In this document: in pieces, positions 33,186-41,864 of the stretch
How positions within the stretch are numbered: the first letter of the stretch is position 1
How the letters are laid out: every line of letters begins with the position of its first letter
Source of the DNA: Eggerthella sinensis
Lineage (GTDB): Bacteria; Actinomycetota; Coriobacteriia; Coriobacteriales; Eggerthellaceae
Assembly (NCBI RefSeq): GCF_003339815.1
Contig: NZ_PPTT01000031.1
Location: 1 to 45,749, forward strand
Length of the DNA: 45,749 nt
Direction: 5' to 3'
The notes under the pieces: model-generated
What the model was told of the DNA's origin: nothing
What the model saw: the letters and a program-made list of their open reading frames with translations, nothing else
Databases searched by the model: none
Made by a program: the position numbers and the translations under genes

Positions 33186-34616
33186 ATGGAGGAGAAGACC
33201 ACGCTGTTCGCGTACGTCTACTGGAGCATCCAGCAGGACATCGTCGCCGGCGTGCTGCCGCACGGCTCCGCGCTGCCCTCGCTGCGCCAGCTTGCGGCGC
33301 GCTACCACGTGGGCATGCGCACCGCGCGCGACGTCATGGCCGCGCTGCGCGAGGACGGCTACATCGAAACGCACGAGCGCAGGCGCGCCACGGTGCGCTA
33401 CGGCGACGGCGCGTCGGACGAGGCGGCGCAGGCGGCTGCGGCGCTGCTCGCGCGCCGCGCCACCATCGAGCAATCCCTGGACACGATGGCGCTCGTCATG
33501 CCGGCGGCGTTCGCGGCCTGCGCGGCGGGGCGCTTGCGGGGCGGCCGCGGCTCGTTTCGCCTCGACGGGGGCGGTCGGCGCACGTCGGCGGACGACCTGG
33601 GAACCTCGTCCATGGTGCTGCACGAGGTGCTCGAGGCGGCGGGCAACGCGACGCTGTCCGCGTGCTACGCGCGGCTCGAGCGCGCGGCCGTGCTGCCGCA
33701 GGTGCGGGGGTTCGCCCATCCCCACGAGGAGGCGCGCCGGGCGGGCCGCGGCCTGTACGCCGGCGCCGTCGCGGCGCTGTCGGCGGGCGACGAGGAGCTG
33801 ACGCGGACGCGCTTCGAGGCGCTGTACGCCGATGCCGTCGAGCGCGCGGCCCGGTACTTCGACGCGGTGGCAGCCGCGTTCCCTGAGATCGAGACGCTGC
33901 CGCCCGCGTTCGAATGGAACGCGAAGGCGGGGCGCGTGTACGCCCACGCCGAGGTGGCGCGCGACCTCGTGGCGTCCATCGCCACGGGCGCGTTGGCGCC
34001 GGGCTCGTTCCTGCCGTCCATCGACGAGCTGTCCGCGCGCTACGCCGTGTCGCCCATCACCGTGCGCCGGGCGCTCGGCATGCTGCGCGACCTCGGCGTG
34101 GCCGAAACCATCAACGGCCGCGGCACGCGCGTGGCCTCCTCGACGCTGCGCTTCGAGGGCGGTGCGGGCGGCGAGAACGCGTTTCGCGCGGGCATCGAGG
34201 TGTTCCTCGACGCGCTCGAACTGCTCGTGGAGGTGCTGCCCCTCGCCGCGCGTCAGGCGTTCGGTGCGCTCGCGGCCGCGCCGGAGGCGGGCGATGCCGC
34301 AGGGCGCGCAGGCGGCGACGGCGAGGACTGGTCGCTCCCGGGTGACCTCATGCGGGCGCTTGCCGCCGCCCAGCCGCTCCAGCCCTTCCGCGTCATCCTC
34401 GAAGAGCTCGAGGAGCTGCTGCACTGGGGCTACGTGTTCCTGTTGGCCCGTCCCGGCAGCGACGCGCGCCGGCAGCTCATGGCCTGCGCGCGCCGTGCGG
34501 CGCACGCGCTCGCGGACGGCGACGAGCGCGCCTACGCCGACGCCCTGGCGGCGTACTACCGCACCATGCTCGTGGAAATCCGCGGCTACCTCGCGCAGAC
34601 CGGGATCTCGGCGTAG
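33186..34616 (+). CDS. Double-GntR transcriptional regulator
   Basis: The 476-aa protein has two GntR-type winged helix-turn-helix domains. The first (about residues 8-75) reads IQQDIVAGVLPHGSALPSLRQLAARYHVGMRTARDVMAALREDGYI. The second (about 255-320) reads LVASIATGALAPGSFLPSIDELSARYAVSPITVRRALGMLRDLGV. Each is followed by an alanine-rich helical region without an obvious FCD, UTRA or aminotransferase domain. I chose the ATG at 33186; a GTG at 33177 is possible, and neither has a good binding site. It begins 28 nt after rsmB. Its 3' end overlaps the EAL gene by 31 bp. Confidence 0.85.
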   Translation: MEEKTTLFAYVYWSIQQDIVAGVLPHGSALPSLRQLAARYHVGMRTARDVMAALREDGYIETHERRRATVRYGDGASDEAAQAAAALLARRATIEQSLDTMALVMPAAFAACAAGRLRGGRGSFRLDGGGRRTSADDLGTSSMVLHEVLEAAGNATLSACYARLERAAVLPQVRGFAHPHEEARRAGRGLYAGAVAALSAGDEELTRTRFEALYADAVERAARYFDAVAAAFPEIETLPPAFEWNAKAGRVYAHAEVARDLVASIATGALAPGSFLPSIDELSARYAVSPITVRRALGMLRDLGVAETINGRGTRVASSTLRFEGGAGGENAFRAGIEVFLDALELLVEVLPLAARQAFGALAAAPEAGDAAGRAGGDGEDWSLPGDLMRALAAAQPLQPFRVILEELEELLHWGYVFLLARPGSDARRQLMACARRAAHALADGDERAYADALAAYYRTMLVEIRGYLAQTGISA

Positions 34617-35599
34617 CGCTCGCGGGCCCATGCCTCGAACTCGTCCACGGGCAGCGGCGCCGCATGCACGAACCCCTGCACGGCGTCGCAGCCGATGGCG
34701 CGCAGAAACGCAACCTGCTCCGGCGTCTCCACGCCTTCGGCGACCGCCGACACCCCCAGCTTGTGCGCCAGCTGCACGATGCTCTCCACCACGTCGCGGG
34801 TGCGTTGCGTCTCGTCGAGGAAGAAGGTGCGATCGAGCTTGACGGCGTCTACGTCGAACCGCGCGAGCAGCCCGAGCGACGAGAAGCCGGCCCCGAAATC
34901 GTCGAGCGAGCAGCGGAATCCGTGGCGGTGCATCTCGCGCACCGCCCGCGCGACGCGCTCGATGCCCTCGTCGTCGAGGAACACGGACTCGGTCAGCTCC
35001 ATCTCGATGATGCCGGGCGCCCCGCCGTAGCGGTGCGCGATGCGCGCGAACCGCTCGATGAACGCGTCGTCCTGCACGTGCAGGCGCGAGAGGTTGACCG
35101 AGAGGGGGAGCGCCGCGCCCTTCTCGCGCATCCATCGCGCTTCGAGGGCGCAGGCCTGCTCGAACATGTGAAGATCGAGATCCAGGATGCCGCCGCTGCG
35201 TTCGAGCGCGGGGATGAACGCAGCGGGGGAGATCATGCCGCGCTCGGGATGCGCCCAGCGGACGAGTGCCTCCGCGCCCGCGAGCGACCCGTCGGAGGGC
35301 CGCACCTTCGGCTGCAGGTAGAGGACGAAGTCGCCGCGCTCGAGGGCGGCGTCCAGCTCGTCGTCGAACTCCTCCTCGCGTTGCGGGCGTCCGACCTCGT
35401 CCGCATCGCAGGATGCGCCGCGCACCCCCTGTTCGGCGGCGGCACGTTCGAGGCGGCGCCTCATGCGCCGCTCGCGCTTAAGGGCCGCGCTCAGGGCGGT
35501 ATGCCCCGCGGCGCGGCGGCGCGACGCTCCGGCCGCCTTGCGGCGCCGCGTGCGCGATTGCGCCCGCGCGTCAACGGTTCTCCTGCGATCATCTCCCAT
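34586..35599 (-). CDS. Stand-alone EAL-domain c-di-GMP phosphodiesterase
   Basis: The 337-aa protein has a basic, arginine-rich N terminus (residues 1-75, no clear domain or membrane segment) and an EAL domain (about 90-330). The catalytic set looks complete: EALVRW, NLSRLHVQ, MELTES, DDFGAGFSS, VKLDRTF, AEGVET and VQGF. It should hydrolyse c-di-GMP. No GGDEF domain is fused, and none is encoded in this window. The ATG at 35599 follows GGAAGGGAG. The gene is divergent from the HTH-cupin gene at 35869. Confidence 0.92.
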   Translation of the reverse strand: MGDDRRRTVDARAQSRTRRRKAAGASRRRAAGHTALSAALKRERRMRRRLERAAAEQGVRGASCDADEVGRPQREEEFDDELDAALERGDFVLYLQPKVRPSDGSLAGAEALVRWAHPERGMISPAAFIPALERSGGILDLDLHMFEQACALEARWMREKGAALPLSVNLSRLHVQDDAFIERFARIAHRYGGAPGIIEMELTESVFLDDEGIERVARAVREMHRHGFRCSLDDFGAGFSSLGLLARFDVDAVKLDRTFFLDETQRTRDVVESIVQLAHKLGVSAVAEGVETPEQVAFLRAIGCDAVQGFVHAAPLPVDEFEAWARERYAEIPVCAR

Positions 35600-35749
35600 A
35601 GGCGCTCCCTTCCGGCTCCTAGCTTGTATATGACGTACACAGATTTTACTTTGGAACCTACCAGAAACGGCGCGCTTGCGCAAGACGGGGCCTGCCGTTC
35701 GTGGATGCGCGCAGATATTTCCTCCATTTCCGCCCTATTCCAACCGGCT

Positions 35750-35758
35750 TGCTATACA
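35750..35758 (+). promoter_or_regulatory. Extended -10 promoter element for the first HTH-cupin gene
   Basis: TGCTATACA is an extended -10 (TGn plus TATACA), which can work without a strong -35. The gene starts at 35869, leaving a leader of about 105 nt that contains a GC hairpin. The rest of 35600-35868 holds no gene. Confidence 0.5.
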
Positions 35759-35868
35759 ATAGGAAAACTTTCCACCTGGATATATGGACGAGCGCCCGTT
35801 GCGACGGGGGCGTCCTTCGTGGAAGCTCATACGGTCGAACAGCGCATACGCAAAGGAGGTCTGAGGTT

Positions 35869-36450
35869 ATGGAGCCGAACATCAAAGAGGTGGCGGGCCG
35901 CATTCGCGCGCTGCGCGAGGACCTGGACCTGACCATGCAGGAGATGGCCGACGCGACGGGTCGCTCGGTTGCCGAGTACGCCGCGCAGGAATCGGGCGAG
36001 CAGGATCTGTCGTTCACCTTCCTGTACAAGTGCGCCCAACGCCTGGGCGTCGACGTCATCGAGCTTTTGACCGGCGAAGACCCGCACCTGACGGGCTATT
36101 CGCTCACGCGCGCCGCCGAAGGCCTGTCCATCAAGCGCCGCGCCGGGTTCGAGTACCTGCACAAGGCGCCCCACTTCAAGAACAAGCTGGCCGAGCCCTT
36201 CCTGGTGACGGCCCCGTTCCTCGAAGAGGAGCAGCGCGAGCCCATCCACCTATCCTACCACAAGGGCCAGGAACTCGACTTCATCATCTCGGGCCGCATG
36301 CGCTTCGCCTACGAAGACCATATCGAAGAGCTCGAGGCGGGCGATCTGCTCATGTACGACTCGAGCCGCGGCCACGGCATGATCGCCGTCGGCGGCGAGC
36401 CGTGCACGTTCCTCGCGGTCGTCATGAAGCCGAACGGGGAGATTATCTAG
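35869..36450 (+). CDS. HTH-cupin (XRE plus cupin_2) regulator, copy 1
   Basis: The 193-aa protein has an N-terminal XRE-type helix-turn-helix (about residues 6-66) and a C-terminal cupin barrel (about 105-193: HLSYHKGQELDFIISGRMRF, LEAGDLLMYDSSRGHGM). Such regulators bind a small ligand in the cupin. A perfect AAAGGAGGT precedes the ATG at 35869. It heads the ligase/oxidoreductase cluster, and a second copy (41865-42416) precedes the other ligase. It is inferred to sense an organic acid or acyl-CoA. Confidence 0.92.
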   Translation: MEPNIKEVAGRIRALREDLDLTMQEMADATGRSVAEYAAQESGEQDLSFTFLYKCAQRLGVDVIELLTGEDPHLTGYSLTRAAEGLSIKRRAGFEYLHKAPHFKNKLAEPFLVTAPFLEEEQREPIHLSYHKGQELDFIISGRMRFAYEDHIEELEAGDLLMYDSSRGHGMIAVGGEPCTFLAVVMKPNGEII

Positions 36451-36567
36451 GCGCTGCCCGACGGGCCGCGACCCGCGTCGCGCGCCCTGCACAGCGCCTC
36501 GCATCCGATGATCCCATCCGTCTCGCGGCGGGTCCTTCCGCTGCATCCGCGTAAGAAAGACACCATC

Positions 36568-38349
36568 ATGAGAAACATCAACCTCCGCTTCGTTCAGGAA
36601 ACTTACGACGAGGACGGCATCTTGACCGACTTCGAGGTCACGTGCCCGCCCGATTTCAACTTCGGCTACGACGTGGTGGACGACATCGCCGAGAACGATC
36701 CCGACCGCCGCGCCATGGTGTGGTGCAACCCCGAGGGCGAAGAGCACGTGTTCACGTTCGCCGACATGAAGCGCTGGTCGGACAAGACGGCGAACTTCCT
36801 GGCCGCCCAGGGCATCGGACGCGGCGACATGGTCATGGTCATCCTGCGCCGCCACTACCAGTTCTGGTTCGTGGCCCCGGCGCTCGCGAAGCTCGGCGCC
36901 GTCATGGTGCCCGCCACGTTCATGCTCAAGGAGCACGACCTGGAGTACCGCCTGAACGGCGCGTCCATCAAGGCCATCATTGCCACGTCGCTCGGCGACA
37001 TCGCCTCGGTGGTGGACAACGTGGCCGACGCGTGCCCCACGCTCGAGTGCCGCATCCTCGTGAACGGCGCGGGCGGCGGCCTCACGCCCGAGGACGAGAA
37101 CGGCGCCCTCGTGTTCCCCGACGACGGCCTGCCCCTGGGGGCGGCGCTGTCCGGCCCGGACGGCGTGTGCGCCTCGCCCGTCGAGCGCGCGGGATGGCTC
37201 GACTTCAACACCTGCGTGCGCGAAGCGCCCGAGCACCTCGAGCGGCGCGAGACGGCGGCGGCCGACCCCATGCTCATGTACTTCTCGTCCGGCACGTCGG
37301 GCAACCCGAAGATGGTGCTGCACGATTCCGAGTACGCCATCGCGCACCTCGTCACGGCGAAGCACTGGCACAACGTGGAGCCCGACGGCCTGCACTTCAC
37401 CATCGCCGACACCGGCTGGGGCAAGGCCGTGTGGGGCAAGTACTACGGCCAGTGGCTCATGGAGGCGTGCGTGTTCACGTACGACTTCGACCGCTTCCAT
37501 CCCTCCGACATCCTGTCGCTCATCGGCCGCTACGGCATCACCACGCTGTGCTGCCCGCCCACGATGTACCGCATGATGATGACGGAGAACATCGACGGCT
37601 ACGATCTGAGCTCGCTCGTGTACTCAACGACGGCGGGCGAGGCGCTCAACCCCGACCTGTTCGACTTCTGGAAAGAGCACACGGGCCTCACCATCTACGA
37701 GGGTTTCGGCCAGACCGAGACGCCGCTCACCATTGCGAACCTCACCGGATCGACGCCGCGCCCCGGCTCCATGGGCAAGCCCGTGCCGCTGTACAACGTG
37801 GAGATCCAGCGCGACGACGGCACCCGCTGCGACACGGGCGAGACGGGCGAGGTGTGCATCGACATCCACGGGAAGGCCGCCGGCATCATGCTCGAGTACT
37901 ACCGCGACCCCGACAAGACGGCCGCCGCCATGCACGACGGTTGGTACCACACGGGCGACACGGCCTGGTGCGACGAGGACGGCTTCTTCTGGTACGTGGG
38001 GCGCAACGACGACGTCATCAAGTCGAGCGGCTATCGTATCGGGCCCTTCGAGATCGAGAGCGTGCTGCTCGAGCACGAGGCGGTGCGCGAGTGCGCCGTC
38101 ACCGGCGTGCCCGACCCCACGCGCGGCAAGGCCGTGAAGGCCACCATCGTGCTGGCCGACGGCTTCGCGGGCTCGGGCGGGCTCACGCGCGAGCTGCAGA
38201 CGTGGGTCAAGCGCAAGACGGCGCCCTACAAGTACCCCCGCATCGTCGAGTACGTGGACGCGCTGCCCAAAACCGTGAACGGCAAGATCCGCCGCGCGGC
38301 CATCCGCGAGTCGGACGAGGCGGCGAAGGCTCCCGAGGGGCTCGTGTGA
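36568..38349 (+). CDS. AMP-forming acyl-CoA synthetase (medium-chain/aryl type), copy 1
   Basis: The 593-aa adenylate-forming enzyme activates a carboxylic acid with ATP and CoA. Core motifs are YFSSGTSGNPKMV (residues 238-250), YEGFGQTETP, YHTGDTAW, GRNDDVIKSSGYRIGPFEIES and KTVNGKIRR with catalytic K573. It resembles ACSM-type medium-chain acyl-CoA synthetases. The N terminus is FNFGYDVVDDIAENDPDRRAMVW. The start at 36568 has a weak binding site. Its stop overlaps the ATPase start (TGATG), so the two are coupled. The acid used cannot be read from the sequence. Confidence 0.9.
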   Translation: MRNINLRFVQETYDEDGILTDFEVTCPPDFNFGYDVVDDIAENDPDRRAMVWCNPEGEEHVFTFADMKRWSDKTANFLAAQGIGRGDMVMVILRRHYQFWFVAPALAKLGAVMVPATFMLKEHDLEYRLNGASIKAIIATSLGDIASVVDNVADACPTLECRILVNGAGGGLTPEDENGALVFPDDGLPLGAALSGPDGVCASPVERAGWLDFNTCVREAPEHLERRETAAADPMLMYFSSGTSGNPKMVLHDSEYAIAHLVTAKHWHNVEPDGLHFTIADTGWGKAVWGKYYGQWLMEACVFTYDFDRFHPSDILSLIGRYGITTLCCPPTMYRMMMTENIDGYDLSSLVYSTTAGEALNPDLFDFWKEHTGLTIYEGFGQTETPLTIANLTGSTPRPGSMGKPVPLYNVEIQRDDGTRCDTGETGEVCIDIHGKAAGIMLEYYRDPDKTAAAMHDGWYHTGDTAWCDEDGFFWYVGRNDDVIKSSGYRIGPFEIESVLLEHEAVRECAVTGVPDPTRGKAVKATIVLADGFAGSGGLTRELQTWVKRKTAPYKYPRIVEYVDALPKTVNGKIRRAAIRESDEAAKAPEGLV

Positions 38350-39104
38350 TGGGGGAGGACGCCCTCGAGGCCTTGCGCCCCGTCTTTGCCGCTCCCGTGG
38401 TCGTCGTGTGCGGCCATTACGGGGTGGGCAAGACGAACCTCGCGCTCAACCTGGCCCTCGACGCGGCCGACGCGGGACGCGCGGTGACGCTCATCGACCT
38501 CGACGTGGTGAACCCCTTCTTCCGCTCGAGCGACTATCGAACGCTGCTCGACGAGCGCGGCATCCGCTGCATCGCGCCCATCTTCGCGGGCACGAACGTC
38601 GACGGGCCCAGCCTGTCGGGCACCATCGCGCCGGCCATCGAGGGGGCGGGGCGCGCGTGGGAGCAGGGCGACGAGCGCCCGCTCGTGCTCGTCGACGCCG
38701 GCGGCGACGACGTGGGCGCCACGGCGCTCGGCCGCTTCGCGCGCACGGTGGAGGCGGCTCCCTACGAGATGCACTACGTGGTGAACCGCAGCCGCAACCT
38801 CACGCAGGAGCTGGCCGAAGCGGTGGAGGTGCTGCGCGAGATCGAGGAGAAATCCCACCTGCGCGCCACCTGCGTGGCGAACAACACGCACCTGCAGGGC
38901 GACACCGACGCGGCCCTCGTGGAGGCGGGCATCCCCTTCGCCTGCGCGGTCGCCGATGCCGCCGGGCTGCCCCTCGCCTATACGACGGTGCCCGCCGCCC
39001 TCGCTTCGCAGGTCGCCGACCGACAAACTACCCACCACGCACCGAATGGGGATCGGCAAACGCTCTATCCTGTGCAAGTATATGTAAGAACTCCCTGGGA
39101 ATAG
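38349..39104 (+). CDS. ParA/MinD-like P-loop ATPase
   Basis: The 251-aa protein has a P-loop GHYGVGKTNLALNLALDAA (about residues 22-40), a switch-like LIDLDVVNPFFRSSDYRTLL, and LVLVDAGGDDVGATALGRF, matching the nucleotide-binding CobQ/MinD-like superfamily. It is coupled to the ligase by a 1-nt overlap and lies before the oxidoreductase genes. In that setting it may insert iron-sulfur clusters or act as a maturation factor; this is inference. The last 30 or so residues (after VPAALASQVAD) are AT-richer and read unlike a folded domain. Confidence 0.82.
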   Translation: MGEDALEALRPVFAAPVVVVCGHYGVGKTNLALNLALDAADAGRAVTLIDLDVVNPFFRSSDYRTLLDERGIRCIAPIFAGTNVDGPSLSGTIAPAIEGAGRAWEQGDERPLVLVDAGGDDVGATALGRFARTVEAAPYEMHYVVNRSRNLTQELAEAVEVLREIEEKSHLRATCVANNTHLQGDTDAALVEAGIPFACAVADAAGLPLAYTTVPAALASQVADRQTTHHAPNGDRQTLYPVQVYVRTPWE

Positions 39105-39119
39105 ACGAGAGAGCTGCGC

Positions 39120-39140
39120 GCCGGACGCATCGCGTCCGGC
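39120..39140 (+). other. Hairpin upstream of the ferredoxin subunit
   Basis: GCCGGACGC (39120-39128) and GCGTCCGGC (39132-39140) are perfect 9-bp arms with a 3-nt loop, 38 nt before the ATG. No U-run follows. It could be an attenuator or an mRNA end that separates expression of the ATPase from the oxidoreductase. Confidence 0.55.
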
Positions 39141-39177
39141 CGTTGTGCATGAAGAGACGAGACGAGGAAGGCGAATC

Positions 39178-39384
39178 ATGGCGAGAATCAGCGTAGACGA
39201 CTCCTTCTGCAAGGGGTGCGGCCTGTGCGTTGACGCGTGCCCCGAGCAGATCATGGCGCTTGATCACGATAAGATCACCGCGAAGGGCTACCACCCCGCA
39301 TACTGCACCGACATGGAAGCGTGCACGGGCTGCATGTCGTGCGCGACGATGTGCCCCGACGTTGCGATCACGGTAGAGAGGTAG
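39178..39384 (+). CDS. 2-oxoacid:ferredoxin oxidoreductase delta (ferredoxin) subunit
   Basis: The 68-aa protein is a two-cluster ferredoxin. It has CKGCGLCVDACP and CTGCMSCATMCP, each binding a [4Fe-4S] cluster. It is the small delta subunit of four-subunit 2-oxoacid:ferredoxin oxidoreductases and passes electrons from the thiamine-bound intermediate. The ATG at 39178 follows GAGGAAGG. It starts the run 39178-41852 of delta, alpha, beta and gamma genes, with alpha only 3 nt away. Confidence 0.93.
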   Translation: MARISVDDSFCKGCGLCVDACPEQIMALDHDKITAKGYHPAYCTDMEACTGCMSCATMCPDVAITVER

Positions 39385-39387
39385 ACC

Positions 39388-40467
39388 ATGGCAGAGAAAG
39401 TGCTCATGAAGGGTAACGAGGCTCTGGCGGAAAGCGCCCTGCGCGCAGGCTGCCGCTTCTTCTTCGGGTACCCCATCACGCCGCAGACCGAGCTTGCGGC
39501 ATACATGTCCAAGCGCATGGAGAAGGTCGGCGGCACGTTTTTGCAGGCTGAAAGCGAGATCGCGGCCATCAACATGGTGTACGGCGCGGCTGCGGCCGGC
39601 GCCCGCGTCATGACGTCGTCCTCCTCGCCGGGCATCTCGCTCAAGGGCGAGGGCATCTCCTACATGGCCGGCGCCGACCTGCCGGGCGTCATCATCAACG
39701 TGCAGCGCGGCGGCCCGGGCCTCGGCGGCATCCAGCCGTCGCAGGCCGACTACTGGCAGGCCACGCGCGCGCTCGGCCACGGCGACTTCCATGTGGTCGT
39801 GTATGCCCCGTCCACCGTCCAGGAAATGGCCGACTACGTGTACTCCGCCTTCGACGTGGCCGACGCGTACCGCACGCCCGTCATGATCCTGGCCGACGGC
39901 ATGCTCGGCCAGATGATGGAGCCCGTGGTCATGCCCGAGCCGAACGACGTGCTGCCCGAGAAGCCCTGGGCAACCGTGGGCCACGGGCACAAGCGCGCGC
40001 ACAACGTGGTCAACTCGCTGTACCTGACGGCCGAGGCCCTCGAGGACCTCAACGTCGAACGTTACAAGCGCTACGCCGCCATCGAGCGCGACGAACAGCG
40101 CGCCGAGTCGTTCCTCACCGAGGACGCCGACATCGTGGTGGTGGCGTTCGGCGCGAGCGCCCGCGTGGCCCGCAGCGCCGTGGTCGCCGCCCGCGAGAAG
40201 GGCATCAAGGCCGGCCTCATCCGCCCCATCACCCTGTGGCCGTTCCCCGTGGACGCCATCGAGGCCACCGTTCCCCAGGCGAAGGCGTACCTGTCCGTGG
40301 AGATGAACATGGGCCAGATGGTGGACGACGTGCGCCTCGCGCTCGCCGGCCGCCGCCCGGTGGACTTCTACGGCCGCACCGGCGGCGTCATCCCGACGCC
40401 GGTCGAGGTGCTGGCCAAGCTCGAAGCTATGAACGAGGAAATCGCTACCTGCAAAGGAGGGGAGTAA
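39388..40467 (+). CDS. 2-oxoacid:ferredoxin oxidoreductase alpha subunit (VorB/KorA type)
   Basis: The 359-aa protein is the alpha subunit, often annotated VorB or KorA. The N-terminal [14 protein letters not shown] matches the domain I motif YPITPxT, and [20 protein letters not shown] follows. The rest is the domain II fold (RPITLWPFP near the end). It pairs with the beta subunit (40471-41319) to form the active site. The oxoacid could be branched-chain, aryl or 2-oxoglutarate; sequence reading alone does not decide. Confidence 0.93.
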   Translation: MAEKVLMKGNEALAESALRAGCRFFFGYPITPQTELAAYMSKRMEKVGGTFLQAESEIAAINMVYGAAAAGARVMTSSSSPGISLKGEGISYMAGADLPGVIINVQRGGPGLGGIQPSQADYWQATRALGHGDFHVVVYAPSTVQEMADYVYSAFDVADAYRTPVMILADGMLGQMMEPVVMPEPNDVLPEKPWATVGHGHKRAHNVVNSLYLTAEALEDLNVERYKRYAAIERDEQRAESFLTEDADIVVVAFGASARVARSAVVAAREKGIKAGLIRPITLWPFPVDAIEATVPQAKAYLSVEMNMGQMVDDVRLALAGRRPVDFYGRTGGVIPTPVEVLAKLEAMNEEIATCKGGE

Positions 40468-40470
40468 GCC

Positions 40471-41319
40471 ATGGCTGAGAAGGAAATGAAAGTCGTGTTC
40501 GAGAGGCCCCATGCGCTGCTGCCCGTCGTGACGAACTACTGCCCCGGCTGCTCGCACGGCATCGTGAACCGTCTCGTGGCGGAATGCCTCGACGAGCTCG
40601 ACGTGGAAGGCGAGACGGTGGGCATCGCGCCCGTCGGCTGCACCGTCACGTCCTACGACTTCTACGGCTGCGACATGATCGAAGCCGCCCACGGCCGCGC
40701 GCCGGCGGTGGCCACCGCGGTCAAGCGCGTGCTGCCCGACGGCGTGGTGTTCGCCTACCAGGGCGACGGCGACCTCGCCAGCATCGGCATGGCCGAGACC
40801 GTGCACGCGGCCACGCGCGGCGAGAACATCACCATCATCTTCGTCAACAACGCCATCTACGGCATGACGGGCGGCCAGATGGCCCCCACGAGCCTGCCGA
40901 ACCAGGTGACGCAGACGTCGCCCTACGGTCGCGACACCGAGACCGCCGGGTTCCCCATCCGCGTGTGCGAGCTGCTGAGCTCGCTCGACGGCGTGGCGTA
41001 CCTCGAGCGCGTCACCGTGGACTGCCCGAAGAACGTGCGCAAGGCGAAGAAGGCCATCAAGAAGGCGTTCCAGACCCAAATCGACAAGCGCGGCTACTCG
41101 CTCGTGGAAATCGTGGGCACCTGCCCGACGAACTGGGGCATGACGCCGCAGGACGCATTCGCCTGGATGAACGAGAACATGCTGCCGTACTACCCGCTGG
41201 GCGTGTACAAGGATGTGGTGGCCGACGGCTACGCGAACGCGGCCGAGGCTGCCGCCGACCGCGCCGCCGCATGCCCCATCGCGAACCCCGCACCGGCTAC
41301 GGAAGGAGGCGCGCGATGA
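40471..41319 (+). CDS. 2-oxoacid:ferredoxin oxidoreductase beta subunit (thiamine pyrophosphate)
   Basis: The 282-aa beta subunit binds thiamine pyrophosphate and Mg2+. Motifs are NYCPGCSHG (C24, C27), YQGDGDLASIGMAETVHAATRG and VNNAIYGMTGGQMAPTS. The reaction is reversible: 2-oxoacid plus CoA plus oxidised ferredoxin gives acyl-CoA plus CO2 plus reduced ferredoxin. It follows alpha by 3 nt, and its stop overlaps the gamma start (ATGA). Confidence 0.95.
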   Translation: MAEKEMKVVFERPHALLPVVTNYCPGCSHGIVNRLVAECLDELDVEGETVGIAPVGCTVTSYDFYGCDMIEAAHGRAPAVATAVKRVLPDGVVFAYQGDGDLASIGMAETVHAATRGENITIIFVNNAIYGMTGGQMAPTSLPNQVTQTSPYGRDTETAGFPIRVCELLSSLDGVAYLERVTVDCPKNVRKAKKAIKKAFQTQIDKRGYSLVEIVGTCPTNWGMTPQDAFAWMNENMLPYYPLGVYKDVVADGYANAAEAAADRAAACPIANPAPATEGGAR

Positions 41320-41852
41320 GCCGCTCCCTCAACATCGTGCTGGCCGGCTTCGGCGGCCAGGGCGTGCTCTTCGCCGGCAAGCTGATCGCCTACGCCGGCC
41401 TGCTCGAAGACCGCGAGGTGTCGTGGCTGCCCTCGTACGGCCCCGAGATGCGCGGCGGCACGGCCAACTGCAGCGTGTGCCTGTCCGACGACGCCATCGG
41501 AAGCCCGCTCGTGCTCGTGCCCGACGTGCTCGTGGCCATGAACCAGCCCTCGCTCGACAAGTTCGAGACAAGCGTCGCTCCCGGCGGCATCGTGGTGGCC
41601 GACTCCACGCTCATCCAGAGCGTCCCCGAGATCGAGGGCGTGCGCATGTGCGCCATCCCCGCGACGGCCATGGCCGAGGAGGCGGGCTTCAAGAAGCTCG
41701 CGAACATCATCCTGGCCGGCAAGCTGTTCGCCGAGACGAGGTTCTGCGAGGAAGAGACGCTGTGGAAGGCCATCGAGAAGTGCGTGCCCGCCAAGAAGAC
41801 CGCCATGCTCGACATGAACAAGCGCGCGCTGCAATTGGGTATCGACGCGTAG
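41316..41852 (+). CDS. 2-oxoacid:ferredoxin oxidoreductase gamma subunit
   Basis: The 178-aa gamma subunit starts LNIVLAGFGGQGVLFAGKLIAYAG, the family glycine-rich motif, followed by WLPSYGPEMRGGTANCSV. It completes the delta-alpha-beta-gamma set. Its ATG overlaps the beta stop, and GGAAGGAGG lies just upstream at 41301-41309. The second HTH-cupin gene starts 12 nt later and is probably in the same transcript. Confidence 0.94.
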   Translation: MSRSLNIVLAGFGGQGVLFAGKLIAYAGLLEDREVSWLPSYGPEMRGGTANCSVCLSDDAIGSPLVLVPDVLVAMNQPSLDKFETSVAPGGIVVADSTLIQSVPEIEGVRMCAIPATAMAEEAGFKKLANIILAGKLFAETRFCEEETLWKAIEKCVPAKKTAMLDMNKRALQLGIDA

Positions 41853-41864
41853 GGAAGGACACTG

